A stretch of 64,000 nt of DNA from Gluconacetobacter dulcium (GTDB lineage: Bacteria > Pseudomonadota > Alphaproteobacteria > Acetobacterales > Acetobacteraceae), in NCBI RefSeq assembly GCF_014174165.1, contig NZ_JABEQN010000017.1, forward strand, positions 1 to 64,000, written 5' to 3'. Within the stretch, counting starts at the first letter, position 1; every line of letters begins with the position of its first letter. Under the pieces are notes generated by a model. That model made no database searches and was not told the DNA's origin. It worked only from the letters and a program-made list of their open reading frames with translations. Both the position numbers and the translations under genes were made by a program. This document shows, piece by piece, positions 1 to 10,727 of the stretch.

Positions 1-124
1 TGGCGCGTGCCCAAAATTCGGTTTCCTGTTACGAAAACAGATCAGAACCGCTCGCAACCAGCTGACGGCGCTCCGTCAGACCGCCCCACATCAGCGTGTG
101 AGAAATGCGGGCTAAGCCGCCTGC

Positions 125-1051
125 TCAGTAACCGCGTTGGCGATCGACCAGCCCGACCGGCGCCTCGCCCCGTTGCAGGCATTTCAGGTTCTCGATCACC
201 TGGGCGGCGGCGCTGGCCGGCGTCGTGTCACTGGCGACATGCGGCGTGATGGTCACACCGGGATGGTCCCAGAACGGATGATCCACGGGCAGCGGCTCCG
301 GCGTCGTGACATCCAGAATCGCATGGGACAACTGGCCGGACGCCAGCGCATCGAGCAGATCCTGCTCCACCAGATGGCCGCCGCGCCCGCAATTGATCAG
401 CGCCGCCCCGCGCGGCATGGCGTCGAAATGGGCTGCCGAGAGGATACCGCGCGTCTCGTCGGTCAGCGGCAGCAGACAGATCAGAATGTCGGTCCGGGCG
501 AGGAACGGCTGAAGCCCTTCCGCCCCGGCAAAGCACATCACGCCGTCGAGCACATGCCCCCCCCGGCTCCAGCCGGCGCAATCGAAACCGAACAGCCGCA
601 GGCGCTCCAGCAGGGCGCGCCCCAGCACGCCGAGCCCCAGCACGCCCACCCGCCGGTCGCGCGCCAGCATATCAGGCAGGCCCTTCCATTCATGGGCCGC
701 CTGCGCCCGCTGATAGGCCGGAATCCGCCGATGCAGGGCCAGCGTGGCCCAGGTGCCATATTCCACCATCATCCCCGTCAGCGCCGGATCGACGATCCGC
801 ACCAGGCTGACGGTCTCCGGCAGGTCCAGCGAAAGAAACTGATCGACCCCGGCACCCTCCGAGAAGATAACCCGCAGGTTGGGAAAACGCTGCACGAGAT
901 CGGGCGGCGCTTTCCAGGTCAGCAGCGCGGTGATTTCCGCCGGGTCGCCGCATTCGGGCCATACCCGGATATCGAGATCGGGGGCCGCCTGATGCAGCGC
1001 CGTGCGCCAGGCCGCCGACCGGTCGCGTGAAGTTCTGACAAGCAACGCCAT
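125..1051 (-). CDS. ghrA: Glyoxylate/hydroxypyruvate reductase A-like D-2-hydroxyacid dehydrogenase
   Basis: A 308-residue NAD(P)-dependent D-2-hydroxyacid dehydrogenase of the GhrA type, expected to reduce glyoxylate and hydroxypyruvate in the cytosol. The Rossmann dinucleotide-binding motif GLGVLG lies at about residues 139-144. The catalytic Arg is in INCGRGGHL, and the Glu and His are in TPEPLP and ITPHVAS near the C-terminus. Length matches the family (about 310). The start is the ATG at 1051. It stands alone, reading toward the left edge, about 100 bp downstream of the DNA polymerase IV gene on the same strand. The exact substrate cannot be told from sequence. Confidence 0.85.
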   Translation of the reverse strand: MALLVRTSRDRSAAWRTALHQAAPDLDIRVWPECGDPAEITALLTWKAPPDLVQRFPNLRVIFSEGAGVDQFLSLDLPETVSLVRIVDPALTGMMVEYGTWATLALHRRIPAYQRAQAAHEWKGLPDMLARDRRVGVLGLGVLGRALLERLRLFGFDCAGWSRGGHVLDGVMCFAGAEGLQPFLARTDILICLLPLTDETRGILSAAHFDAMPRGAALINCGRGGHLVEQDLLDALASGQLSHAILDVTTPEPLPVDHPFWDHPGVTITPHVASDTTPASAAAQVIENLKCLQRGEAPVGLVDRQRGY

Positions 1052-1152
1052 TTCATGCTATCCCGCGATGCGCCCGGCCACGATATCGGCGCCGGAAACC
1101 CGTGATTTATGGGCCATTTCTCCCGCTCGCGGCAAGCGCCCAGCCGCCGGCG

Positions 1153-2259
1153 TCAGGATGCGTCCAGCGCGAGGGCGAACTGCGTGCCCGATGCGGCGGT
1201 TTCCCCATCATCGAGGTTCGAAAGCGTCACCCCCAGCAGGCGCACCCCCATTTCGGGCGGAAAGAACGGCCGCATCAGCCCCACCGCCACCTCCCGCAAT
1301 GCGGCGCGGGAGGCAAGAGGCGCGGCGAGCGAACGAGCCCGGCCAGTATGACGAAAATCGGCATAACGAACCTTCACCGTAACCGTGCGCCCGCCCAACC
1401 CCCGCTTGGCGCAAGCCTCCCACACCCGGTCGACCAACAGATCGAGCACAGGCAGGGCCTGCTCCCAATGATGGATATCCTGCTCCAGCGTACGTTCGGC
1501 GCCGATGGATTTGCGCTTGCGGTCGGGCTCCACCGGCCGCTCGTCCACCCCGCGCGCGATGCCATGATAAAACGCGGCGGCCCGACCGAAATGGCGCGCC
1601 AGACGCTCCATGTCCCACGCCCGCAGATCCAGCCCGGTGCGGATGCCCAAAGCGTGCATGCGCGCCGCCGTGGCGGGGCCGATGCCGTGGAACCGCTCGA
1701 CCGGCAGGGCCTCGACAAAGCGCGGCCCCATGCGCGGAGTAATGACATATTGCCCGTTGGGCTTGCGGACATCCGATGCCAGCTTGGCCAGGAATTTGTT
1801 GTACGACACGCCGGCCGAAGCCGTCAGCCCCGTCTCCGCCCGGATCGCGGCCCGGATTTCCTCGGCAATCGCGGTGGCGGACGGATGCGCGATCAACGAT
1901 ACCGTGACATCCAGATAAGCTTCGTCGAGCGAAAGCGGCTGGATCAGCTTCGTATAGCGGGCGAAAACAGCGTGGATCTGGGCCGAAACCGCCCGATAAA
2001 CATCAAAGCGCGGCGGCACGAAGACCAGTTCGGGGCATTTGCGCCGCGCGGTGACCGATGGCATGGCCGAACGCACGCCATATTGCCGGGCCTCGTAACT
2101 GGCGGCGGCGACCACGCCGCGCTGCCGACTGCCGCCGACGGCGACCGGCCGCCCCCGCAAGGCCGGATCGTCCCTCTGCTCGACCGACGCATAGAACGCG
2201 TCCATGTCGACATGGATGATCCGCCGGATCACGGGCGCCGCCTCTTCCCATCCCGCCAC
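1153..2259 (-). CDS. dinB: DNA polymerase IV (Y-family translesion polymerase)
   Basis: A 368-residue Y-family DNA polymerase, which copies past damaged bases without proofreading. The two metal-binding acidic clusters are present: HVDMDAFYASVE at residues 16-27 and SLDEAYLDV at 110-118. The little-finger region follows (EQDIHHWEQALP). Length fits DinB (about 350-370). The start is uncertain: GTG at 2259 gives the longest product, and a second GTG at 2232 would begin just ahead of the conserved IRRIIHVDMD. No strong ribosome-binding site is visible for either. Confidence 0.92.
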   Translation of the reverse strand: MAGWEEAAPVIRRIIHVDMDAFYASVEQRDDPALRGRPVAVGGSRQRGVVAAASYEARQYGVRSAMPSVTARRKCPELVFVPPRFDVYRAVSAQIHAVFARYTKLIQPLSLDEAYLDVTVSLIAHPSATAIAEEIRAAIRAETGLTASAGVSYNKFLAKLASDVRKPNGQYVITPRMGPRFVEALPVERFHGIGPATAARMHALGIRTGLDLRAWDMERLARHFGRAAAFYHGIARGVDERPVEPDRKRKSIGAERTLEQDIHHWEQALPVLDLLVDRVWEACAKRGLGGRTVTVKVRYADFRHTGRARSLAAPLASRAALREVAVGLMRPFFPPEMGVRLLGVTLSNLDDGETAASGTQFALALDAS

Positions 2260-2322
2260 GACTTTACCCGCGAGACCGGAAAGGCACCGCCCCGGCGCGC
2301 GGCCGGGACGGAGACTGGAGGC

Positions 2323-2442
2323 TCAGTTCTTGTTGCAAAACACTTTCTTGACCACGAAGGCCAGCGCCGCAACCAGACCCACGGCCAGGAGCCCCTTCAC
2401 GCAGGGGGACTTGATCTTACAATTCGTCGGACATTCAGCCAT
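2323..2442 (-). CDS. 39-residue Cys-rich single-span membrane peptide
   Basis: A small gene read directly from the sequence. The peptide begins MAECPTNCKIKSPCVKG, has one hydrophobic helix (LLAVGLVAALAFVV) and ends in a basic tail KKVFCNKN. Three cysteines precede the helix (C4, C8, C14) and one follows it (C36). A strong Shine-Dalgarno AAGGAAG sits about 9 bases upstream of the ATG at 2442, which is the main support for translation. It lies just upstream of dinB on the same strand. Function is unknown. The Cys spacing could bind a metal, but that is speculation. Confidence 0.6.
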   Translation of the reverse strand: MAECPTNCKIKSPCVKGLLAVGLVAALAFVVKKVFCNKN

Positions 2443-2647
2443 CGGTCTCACTTCCTTGGATGCGACAATCGGGGCGCACTGCCCCGGTGCCTACGGTATT
2501 TTATCCGCCTCTCCTTCCCCCTGACTAGTGCCGGAAAACCGGATTCGTCCAGATTTACGTTTCTTAACCTCAGATAAATCAATATTTTAGCGGCCATCCA
2601 TGCGAAAAGAGGCCCCCATGCACCGATGGCGTGCATAAAGCCGGGTG

Positions 2648-3700
2648 CTAGCCTGCGAGCGGACGCACCGTATCGCATACGGCCGGGTCGCCATCCGGGG
2701 CATAGGGCAGACGCAGCACATCACGCAGATAATCGCGCGTGGCCCGACACACGGCGTCCGGGGTGCGCGAGCGCAGCGGCGAGGCGATCACATGACTGTC
2801 GGCCTGCGGAAAATCCACCTGACGGCGCAGGGCCGCCGGCGTGCCCAGTTGCCCGAACATCTCCCTCATCGCCGGCACCTCCACCGTCGGGTCGGTATGC
2901 GCCGGATCACGATCGTAATAACCGAGGAAGACCGGCGCCGTGACCTGGTGAAACACCGGCGCGACCATCCGCCCGCGCGTCAGTTCGGCCAGCGCGACAT
3001 AGCCATCGACATGCACATCCCCGGTCCAGACCGGCCCCAGCGCGGGAGCATGCGTCACGTCATGGCCGTGATTATGCACCAGCCACATCAATTGCAGTCC
3101 CCACGGCCAGAACAGCGGGTCCAACTGGTTCCCCCGTTCGCGCACCAGTGGCGACCACAGAACCAGCCCGGAGAGCGCCTGCGGAAAGCGCGCCGCGAGA
3201 TCCAGCGCCAGGGCGCCGCCGGTGGAGGTGCCGATCACGATCACCCGCTCGCCGATCGCCCCGCCGATCGCCAGTGCCCGCGCCGCCCCCTGCGCCAGCC
3301 GCTCCGCCGTCAGGCCACGCATGGCGTCCGGCGCCTGTAGCCCATGGCCCGGCAGACGCGCCAGATAGAGATTGCAGCCGAACAGACGCGCGAGATCGGC
3401 ATGAACCGGCGCGCCCTCGCCCTGGCTGGCGGTGAAACCATGCAGATAGACGATGGCGCAGGCGGTGCGCGCAGGATGCGCCGGATCGGCCCAGACGATC
3501 CGCGCTTCAGCACCGGGCCGCAGGGGGCCGGCCGCCGCTTCACCAGCCGCGATCCACGCCGTCAGCGCGGCGGGGTCGGAGGGCACGGCCGGCATTGCGA
3601 GCGCACCGTTCCACGGCCGCACACGCGGCCCCAGCCCGACCACCAACCCGATCACCAATCCCAGCATCGCCGCCAGGAGAACGATCCGTCGCGCCCTCAT
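2648..3700 (-). CDS. Membrane-anchored alpha/beta hydrolase
   Basis: A 350-residue alpha/beta-hydrolase with an N-terminal hydrophobic segment (residues 5-24) that acts as a signal anchor or signal peptide. The oxyanion region YLHGFTAS is near residue 85. The nucleophile elbow is GTSTGG with Ser at about 159, and a late His sits in QADSHVIASP. The ATG at 3700 is chosen because GGGAG lies 7 bases upstream; an in-frame start 30 bases earlier lacks one. Substrate is unknown; esterase or lysophospholipase-like activity is the general expectation for the fold. Confidence 0.75.
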   Translation of the reverse strand: MRARRIVLLAAMLGLVIGLVVGLGPRVRPWNGALAMPAVPSDPAALTAWIAAGEAAAGPLRPGAEARIVWADPAHPARTACAIVYLHGFTASQGEGAPVHADLARLFGCNLYLARLPGHGLQAPDAMRGLTAERLAQGAARALAIGGAIGERVIVIGTSTGGALALDLAARFPQALSGLVLWSPLVRERGNQLDPLFWPWGLQLMWLVHNHGHDVTHAPALGPVWTGDVHVDGYVALAELTRGRMVAPVFHQVTAPVFLGYYDRDPAHTDPTVEVPAMREMFGQLGTPAALRRQVDFPQADSHVIASPLRSRTPDAVCRATRDYLRDVLRLPYAPDGDPAVCDTVRPLAG

Positions 3701-4029
3701 CGCCGACTCCCAATTTTCAAGTCCACGCATTGCGCCCTATACTGAAATGGCCGCCGAAAAAAGAACGCTCTTTCCATATTTTATGAATATTTCATCATTC
3801 TCCGCCTTCCTCCACACTGCTGCGACATGGAAGCGTTCATGATTTCGATCATGTCACGGTATGGCCCACCTGGTGTTGCTGTCCCGTATCGCGACATTTC
3901 CGAGCATAACGGTCAGGCTCCGCCCGAACCCGGAAGGGTACAGTCGTCCCCTTCATCCCTGCTCGTTGCCCGAGAAGAAATTTTCGAAGACGACTGCCTT
4001 GGGTGGGTGCGGGCCGAAGCCTCGCGCAC
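3701..4029. other. Intergenic region, no gene seen
   Basis: About 330 bp between the hydrolase and the ABC importer operon. No coding frame with a credible start and ribosome-binding site was found on either strand. It holds one copy of the dispersed palindromic repeat (3930-3968) and probably the hydrolase promoter. Confidence 0.5.
3930..3968 (+). repeat. Dispersed palindromic repeat, copy A
   Basis: A 39-base segment whose arms GGAAGGG and CCCCTTC can fold into a hairpin, followed by ATCCCTGCTCGTTG. It matches the reverse complement of 47101-47139 at 34 of 39 positions. Extragenic location, palindromic core and more than one copy suggest a REP-like family. Confidence 0.6.
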
Positions 4030-5021
4030 TCATTCCCCGGCTAACGGATAGTGACAGACCACTTCACGCCCATCCGCCAGGGCATGCAGCACCGGCGGAT
4101 CGACCCGGCATCGGTCGCGCACCACCGGGCAGCGCGTGTGAAACCGGCAGCCCGGTGGCGGTGCGATCGGGCTGGGCACGTCGCCGCGCAATGGCGGCGG
4201 CAACCCTTCCTTGCGCACCACCGGCTCGGGCACGGCAGCGATCAGGGCGGCGGTGTAGGGATGGGCCGGATGGTGCAGCACGGCGTCGGCCTCGCCCAGT
4301 TCGACGATCGCGCCCAGATACATGACCGCAACGCGGGTCGAAATCTGCCGCACCACCGCCAGATCGTGCGCGACGAACACATAGGTCAGCCCCAGCCGGT
4401 CACGCAGATCCATGAACAGATTCACGATCTGCGCCTGGATCGACACATCCAGCGCCGCCACCGGCTCATCGGCGACCACCAGCCGGGGGGAAAGCGCCAG
4501 CGCGCGGGCGATGTTGATCCGTTGCCGCTGGCCGCCGGAAAATTCGTGCGGATAACGCTCCAGCGCCGCCTGCGGCAGGCCCACCAGATCCATCAGTTCC
4601 GCCAGCCGGGCGGCGATATCGGCCCGACTGCGCCGCCCGCCGCCGGGGGCGGGATGCACCCGCAACGGCTCGGCAATCAGGTCGCCGACCCGGCGACGCG
4701 GATTCAGCGCGGCATAGGAATCCTGAAACACCATCTGCATGTCCTGCCGCAGCGGGCGCAGGCGCCGCTCGGGCAGCGTGGTGATGTCGGTGCCATCGAA
4801 GACGACGCGCCCGCTACTCGGCTGCACCAGCCGCAGCAGGCAGCGGCCGAGGGTCGATTTGCCGCAACCGGACTCGCCCACCAGCCCCAGCACCTCGCCG
4901 GGCCGGACGGCGAGCGACACCCCATCGAGCGCGCGCAGCACCTGCCCGCGCCCGACGCGGTAGGTCATGCGCAAATCCTCCGCTGCAATCAGCGGAGATG
5001 GCGGAGCGTCCGGCCGGGTGG

Positions 5022-5025
<4 letters not shown>
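4030..5025 (-). CDS. Oligopeptide/dipeptide ABC transporter ATP-binding protein (DppF/OppF type)
   Basis: A 331-residue ATPase subunit of a peptide-type ABC importer. The Walker A motif is GESGCGKST, the signature is FSGGQRQR, and Walker B is LVVADEPVAALD. The C-terminal oligopeptide-transporter extension has CRFHTRCPVVRDRC. The start is the ATG at 5025 (MTTRPDAP), which overlaps the stop of the preceding ATPase gene by four bases (ATGA), so the two are probably translationally coupled. It is the last gene of the leftward cluster 8021-4030. Substrate is predicted only as peptides or related compounds. Confidence 0.9.
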
Positions 5026-6021
<996 letters not shown>

Positions 6022-6032
<11 letters not shown>

Positions 6033-6996
6033 CGCGCACCCGGGGGTCAAGGAAGAGATACAGCATGTCCACGACGGCATTGGCGATCACGACGAACACC
6101 GCCGAATACATCACCGTCGCCATGATCAGCGGCAGGTCGAGGTTCGACAGCGCCTGATAGGTCAGCCGCCCAACGCCCTGCAAACCGAACACCACCTCCG
6201 TCAACAGCGCGCCACCGCCCACCAATTGCGCGAAATCCAGCCCGAACAGCGAAACGAACGTGATCATCGACGTGCGCAGCCCATGGACCAGCAGCACCCG
6301 CACGGGCGACAGCCCCTTGGCACGGGCGGTACGCATGAAATCCTCGCTCTGCACCGCCACCAGATCGGCACGCAGCACGCGGCTGTAAATGCCCACGAAC
6401 AGCACCGCCAGCGTCAGCCACGGCAGGACCAGCGCGCGGAACCAGCCCAGCGGGTCCTCGGTCAGCGGCACATAGCCCAGCCCCGGCACCCAGGAAAACA
6501 GCCAGCTATCGTGATAGCGGCTCTGCGTGACCAGATTCACCACCTGCCCCAGCCAGAAGACCGGAATCGAAATCCCGACCAGCCCCAGCATCATCAGGCC
6601 GCGATCCACCCAGCCGCCACGCAGAGCCGCCGCCGTCATGCCCATGGCCACCGACAGCACCACCCAGATCAGCGCCGCGCCGGAAACCAGCGACACCGTG
6701 ACCGGCGCCGCCTCCAGAATCTCCGGCACCACCTTCTGCCCGCGATTGACGTAGGAGGTCAGATCCCGCGTCACGAACAGCTTTTCCATCATCCGCGCAT
6801 ATTGCACCGGCAAGGGCCGGTCGAACCCGTATTCCACGCGCACCCGCGCCATCGTCTCGGGCGAGGCATTGCGGCCGGCGATGCGCGCCGTCGGGTCCGC
6901 TCCCGGCGTGGCGAAGAACACCAGGAACACCAGCACCGAAATCCCGAACAGCACGAACAGCGTCTGGCCCAGACGCCGCAGGACGCTCATGACCAT
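6022..6996 (-). CDS. Peptide ABC transporter permease (DppB/OppB type)
   Basis: A 324-residue inner-membrane permease with the characteristic DppB N-terminus (a membrane helix after LRRLGQTLFVLFG, then a TPGADPTARIAG-like loop). Several further helices follow, and the EAA-type cytoplasmic loop is near FMRTARAKGLSP. The ATG at 6996 overlaps the stop of the upstream permease as TGATG; a second ATG at 6990 is possible. It is the second gene of the operon. Confidence 0.88.
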
Positions 6997-8021
6997 CAGC
7001 CGCGCTCCCGCCCGCTGTCGCGCACATCCAGCGCGTCGCGCATGCCGTCCCCCAGCACGTTCAGCGCCAGCACCACGATCACGATCGCCAGCCCCGGCGC
7101 GATGGCCACCATCGGGCGGGTATAGATCAACCCCTCGCCATCCTGGATGATCGTCCCCCACGACGCGCCGGGCGCCTGCACGCCGATGGAAAGGAACGAC
7201 AGCGCCGATTCCGCCATCATCGCCAGCGCCATCATCAGCGGCGCCAGCACCACCAGCGTGCCGGTGACATTGGGCAGGATATCCCGCAGCACGATGCGAT
7301 AACCCGGCACCCCCAGCGCCCGAGCGGCGGTGACGAACTCCGCCCGACGCAACGTCATCACCCGCCCGCGCACCGGCCGCGCCGCATAGGGCACATAGAC
7401 CAGCGCGATGATGCAGATCGGGATCAGCAGATTATCGCTGCCGATCACGATCGGCCCCAGCTTCAGCCCCTGGCTGACGGTCACGATGGAAAGCGAGATC
7501 GCGAACAGATAAACCGGCACCGCCCACATGATGTCCATGATGCGCGACAGCACGGCATCCACGATCCCCCCGACATAACCGGCGACGATGCCCACGACGG
7601 CCGCCAGCACGATGCACAGCGCGGCGGCACAGAAGGCAATCAGCAGCGAGGTCCGCCCGCCATAGAGCAGGCGCGCCGCCAGATCCCGCCCCTGGCTGTC
7701 CGCCCCCAGCAGGTCGGCCGAGGCGCGCCAGGTCGGTCCGATCGGCGACAGGCCCAGATGCAGCGGATTGTCATTGGGCTGCATGATATCAACGCTGCGC
7801 CCGTCGATCGTCACCGCCCCCGCGACGTTGGAGGTAAACGGATCGGTATGCGCCACGTCGCGCGCATAAAGCGGCGCCATCAGGCACGCCGCCGCCACCG
7901 CCAGCAGCACCGCCAACGCCACCATCGCCGCCCGATCGCGCACCAACCGCCGCCCGGCGCGGCGCCACGGCCCGGCTGGTCTGGGCGTATAAGACGCCGA
8001 CGATGCAGCCGGCATATTCAT
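6996..8021 (-). CDS. Peptide ABC transporter permease (DppC/OppC type)
   Basis: A 341-residue permease with a cytoplasmic Arg-rich N-terminus, a first membrane helix at about residues 30-50, a periplasmic loop (YARDVAHTDPF), and the binding-protein-dependent transport domain with an EAA loop near FVTAARALGVPG. The start at 8021 (MNMPAASS) is preferred; ATG 8015 is an alternative. As the first gene of the leftward operon it has no solute-binding protein gene in front of it. The nearest family-5 binding protein is at 20640-22394 on the same strand. Confidence 0.85.
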   Translation of the reverse strand: MNMPAASSASYTPRPAGPWRRAGRRLVRDRAAMVALAVLLAVAAACLMAPLYARDVAHTDPFTSNVAGAVTIDGRSVDIMQPNDNPLHLGLSPIGPTWRASADLLGADSQGRDLAARLLYGGRTSLLIAFCAAALCIVLAAVVGIVAGYVGGIVDAVLSRIMDIMWAVPVYLFAISLSIVTVSQGLKLGPIVIGSDNLLIPICIIALVYVPYAARPVRGRVMTLRRAEFVTAARALGVPGYRIVLRDILPNVTGTLVVLAPLMMALAMMAESALSFLSIGVQAPGASWGTIIQDGEGLIYTRPMVAIAPGLAIVIVVLALNVLGDGMRDALDVRDSGRERG

Positions 8022-8733
8022 AGGGGCAACCGCATCAACTCGACTTTCCGCATTCTGGAATGTGTCGCGGCTATATCGCTGGCCAGAAGATATCCTCCAA
8101 TGCGACGAACGACAGGGCGTTGCCGATGGCCAGAATGGTGCGCCCAGAGAACGCGACGCTGGTCCAACATTCTTTCCGCAAGGACCGATAGCCCCCCCCA
8201 ACAGGACCGATCTGCCCCGGATTCCGCCAGATGACAGAGGCTCCGGCAGCGGCGCGCCAGAGCATATAGCCACGATTGCGGCATTCCCCAATTTTTTGCC
8301 TATGACGGCATCTGAAGCGCGCGATGCGCTGGGTGATCGGATCGGTCATGACGGCGGATGATAATCCGGCCACCCGGCGGATGTCACTGCTTGCCGATTC
8401 CTGCAGAGTGACCACCTCTTCGCTTCTCCGATCCTCAAGGCATCCCGGCATTCGGGCGCGCAGGTGTTCCGTCGCTCCGGCCGACGAGTCGCATATCCCC
8501 AATCCCCATATAGGGCACCGTGCCTGGATTGCGTTTCCATCATAAATCTGACGTCTACCGACACTATCCATCACGACATGGCTTCAGAGCCCCATGACAT
8601 TCACAGAAAACGTTTCAATTTTATGGATAACATGCACGTAGCGGACCAAACCCACGGAGGCCCGTTTCTTATAAATAACAAAGGGAGTCAACGGAATTTG
8701 ACCGGTGGAGAACAGTACGCCGCCCCGGAGCCG
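8022..8733. other. Intergenic region of about 710 bp, no convincing gene
   Basis: An open frame on the minus strand (about 8071-8574) encodes an unfamiliar, compositionally odd sequence with no ribosome-binding site and is not called. The region separates the importer permease from the Lrp gene. It forms the left border of the block that may have been inserted into the importer operon. No clear repeat was found at the border. Confidence 0.4.
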
Positions 8734-9213
8734 TCATCCGACAGAAGGCGGAACGATCCGCTGAGCAATTTTGCGGATCACAAAACTGCTGCGAATATGG
8801 GCGACATGCGGCAGTGTCGACAGTTCGTCGCGGTAAACCCGATCATAGTCGTCAATCGACCTGACATGCAGGATAAGGATAAAATCCGTATCCCCCGAAA
8901 CAAAATAGCAATATGTTACGGACGGACAGCGGACCGCCACATTTTCGAAATCGTCGAGCGCTTGGCCAGTTTGGGACGTCAATTCGATCCGGACAAGGAC
9001 CGTGACGCCCATTCCAAGACGTTCCAGATCAATGGTGGCGGTATATCCCGTAATAACGCCCGTTTCTTCGAGTATTTTTCTACGACGAGCCGATGCGGTA
9101 CTGGAGAGATGGATTTTTTCTCCCAACTGGACGTCGCTGACTCGTCCATTGGCGGCGACTTCGCGTAGGATTCTGAAATCGGTGCTATCGAGAGCAGACG
9201 TGACGGCATTCAT
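8734..9213 (-). CDS. Lrp/AsnC-family transcriptional regulator
   Basis: A 159-residue regulator. The N-terminal helix-turn-helix (about residues 10-55; DSTDFRILREVAANGRVSD, then ARRRKILEETGVITGYTA) binds DNA. The C-terminal RAM domain (about 65-145) normally senses amino acids and drives oligomerisation. ATG 9213 is chosen over a TTG just upstream, with AAGGG about 8 bases ahead. It is divergent from the SHMT-like gene starting 207 bp away, so it probably controls that operon in response to an amino-acid ligand. Confidence 0.9.
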   Translation of the reverse strand: MNAVTSALDSTDFRILREVAANGRVSDVQLGEKIHLSSTASARRRKILEETGVITGYTATIDLERLGMGVTVLVRIELTSQTGQALDDFENVAVRCPSVTYCYFVSGDTDFILILHVRSIDDYDRVYRDELSTLPHVAHIRSSFVIRKIAQRIVPPSVG

Positions 9214-9419
9214 CAAAAAAAGCCCTTATCTTAGCGAGATTCGAATATTTTGCGGCCAAAATTACCGATATCGTTACTATCACGTTATGTTATCCCATAA
9301 GCAAGTCATTTTGAACCGTTTCTTCCGCACTCTGGAAACACACGCGCTTGTCCCCATGAACGCTCTCCTCCGGACCGAAAACGCTGGAAGGCAACAAGGC
9401 AACCATGAAAGGCTTCATC

Positions 9420-10727
9420 ATGACCGAAACAGCGCTCAAGCGCTTCTTTCGTTCGCCCCTCGACGAGACCGACCCAGAGATCGCGGCGGCGATTGCCGGC
9501 GAAATGACGCGTCAGCGTGACGGGATCGAACTGATTGCCAGTGAGAACATGGTGTCCGAGGCTATTCTACAGGCGCAGGGCAGCGTTCTCACCAACAAAT
9601 ATGCCGAAGGCTATCCCGGACGACGATATTATGGCGGGTGCCGCGAGGTGGATAAGGTCGAGACACTGGCGATCATGCGCGTGACCCGCCTCTTCGGCGC
9701 GGCTTATGCCAATGTGCAGCCCCATTCCGGTGCCAATGCGAACCAGGCAGCGTTCATGGCCATACTCTCTCCGGGAGACACGATACTCGGCATGAGCCTG
9801 GCCGCGGGCGGCCATCTGACTCATGGCGCGGCGCCCAACTACTCCGGCAAGTGGTTCAATGCAGTACAGTACGGTGTACGACGTCAGGACGGATTGCTGG
9901 ATTACGACCAGATGGAAACCCTGGCCCGCCGGCACCGGCCGAAACTGATCGTGGCTGGCGGTTCCGCCTACCCGCGCATCATCGATTTCGCACGCTTCCG
10001 CACAATCGCCGACGAGGTCGGCGCGAAGCTGATGGTGGACATGGCGCATTTCGCCGGTCTGGTCGCGGCAGGACTCTATCCCAGCCCAATTCCCCATGCC
10101 GACGTGGTGACCAGCACGACGCACAAGACATTGCGGGGTCCGCGTGGCGGCCTGATCCTGACCAATGACGAGACCCTGTTCAGGAAGATCAATTCGGCAG
10201 TGTTCCCCGGTCTGCAGGGTGGACCGCTGATGCATGTCATCGCGGCGAAAGCTGTGGCGTTTGGCGAGGCGCTGGCACAGGAATTCAGCGATTATCAAGC
10301 AGCGGTCATGGCAAACGCCCGCGTGCTGGGAGAAGTCCTGGTCGCGCGCGGCTTCGAACTGGTGACGGGCGGCACGGACAGCCACCTGCTGCTGGTGGAC
10401 CTGCGGGCGAAGAAGGTGACGGGCAAAGCAGCGGAACACGCTTTGGAACGCGCGGGGATCACCGCGAACAAGAACGCCGTGCCGTTCGACCCCGAGAAAC
10501 CCGCCGTGACGTCGGGTATCCGCCTGGGCAGCCCGGCGGCAACGGCGCGCGGATTCCGAGAGGCGGAATTCCGCCAGATCGGCGAGATGATCGACGAAGT
10601 ACTGACCGCCCTGGCCGCTTCCGACGGCAACGGTGACACGTCCGTCGAAAACAGCGTCAATGAACGCGTCAAAACATTGTGCGCACGATTTCCCATCTAT
10701 CAGAAAACCCCCGGAGACAAGGAATGA
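9420..10727 (+). CDS. glyA: Serine hydroxymethyltransferase-like PLP enzyme
   Basis: A 435-residue fold-type I PLP enzyme of the SHMT family, which interconverts serine and glycine with tetrahydrofolate and can cleave other beta-hydroxy amino acids. The PLP lysine is in [40 protein letters not shown] and [16 protein letters not shown] are the usual SHMT blocks. ATG 9420 has GAAAGG seven bases upstream; ATG 9405 is an alternative. The stop overlaps the next gene as ATGA. Its place between an Lrp regulator and exported hydrolases suggests a catabolic copy rather than the housekeeping enzyme. That is inference. Confidence 0.88.
   Translation: MTETALKRFFRSPLDETDPEIAAAIAGEMTRQRDGIELIASENMVSEAILQAQGSVLTNKYAEGYPGRRYYGGCREVDKVETLAIMRVTRLFGAAYANVQPHSGANANQAAFMAILSPGDTILGMSLAAGGHLTHGAAPNYSGKWFNAVQYGVRRQDGLLDYDQMETLARRHRPKLIVAGGSAYPRIIDFARFRTIADEVGAKLMVDMAHFAGLVAAGLYPSPIPHADVVTSTTHKTLRGPRGGLILTNDETLFRKINSAVFPGLQGGPLMHVIAAKAVAFGEALAQEFSDYQAAVMANARVLGEVLVARGFELVTGGTDSHLLLVDLRAKKVTGKAAEHALERAGITANKNAVPFDPEKPAVTSGIRLGSPAATARGFREAEFRQIGEMIDEVLTALAASDGNGDTSVENSVNERVKTLCARFPIYQKTPGDKE

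Noticed and set aside
7-249. Plus-strand frame at the left edge
   Set aside because: It overlaps the dehydrogenase gene antisense and has no motif; bases 1-124 hold no supported feature.
8071-8574. Minus-strand frame of about 167 codons in the 8.0-8.7 kb gap
   Set aside because: No ribosome-binding site, no domain and odd composition; not convincing even as a relic.
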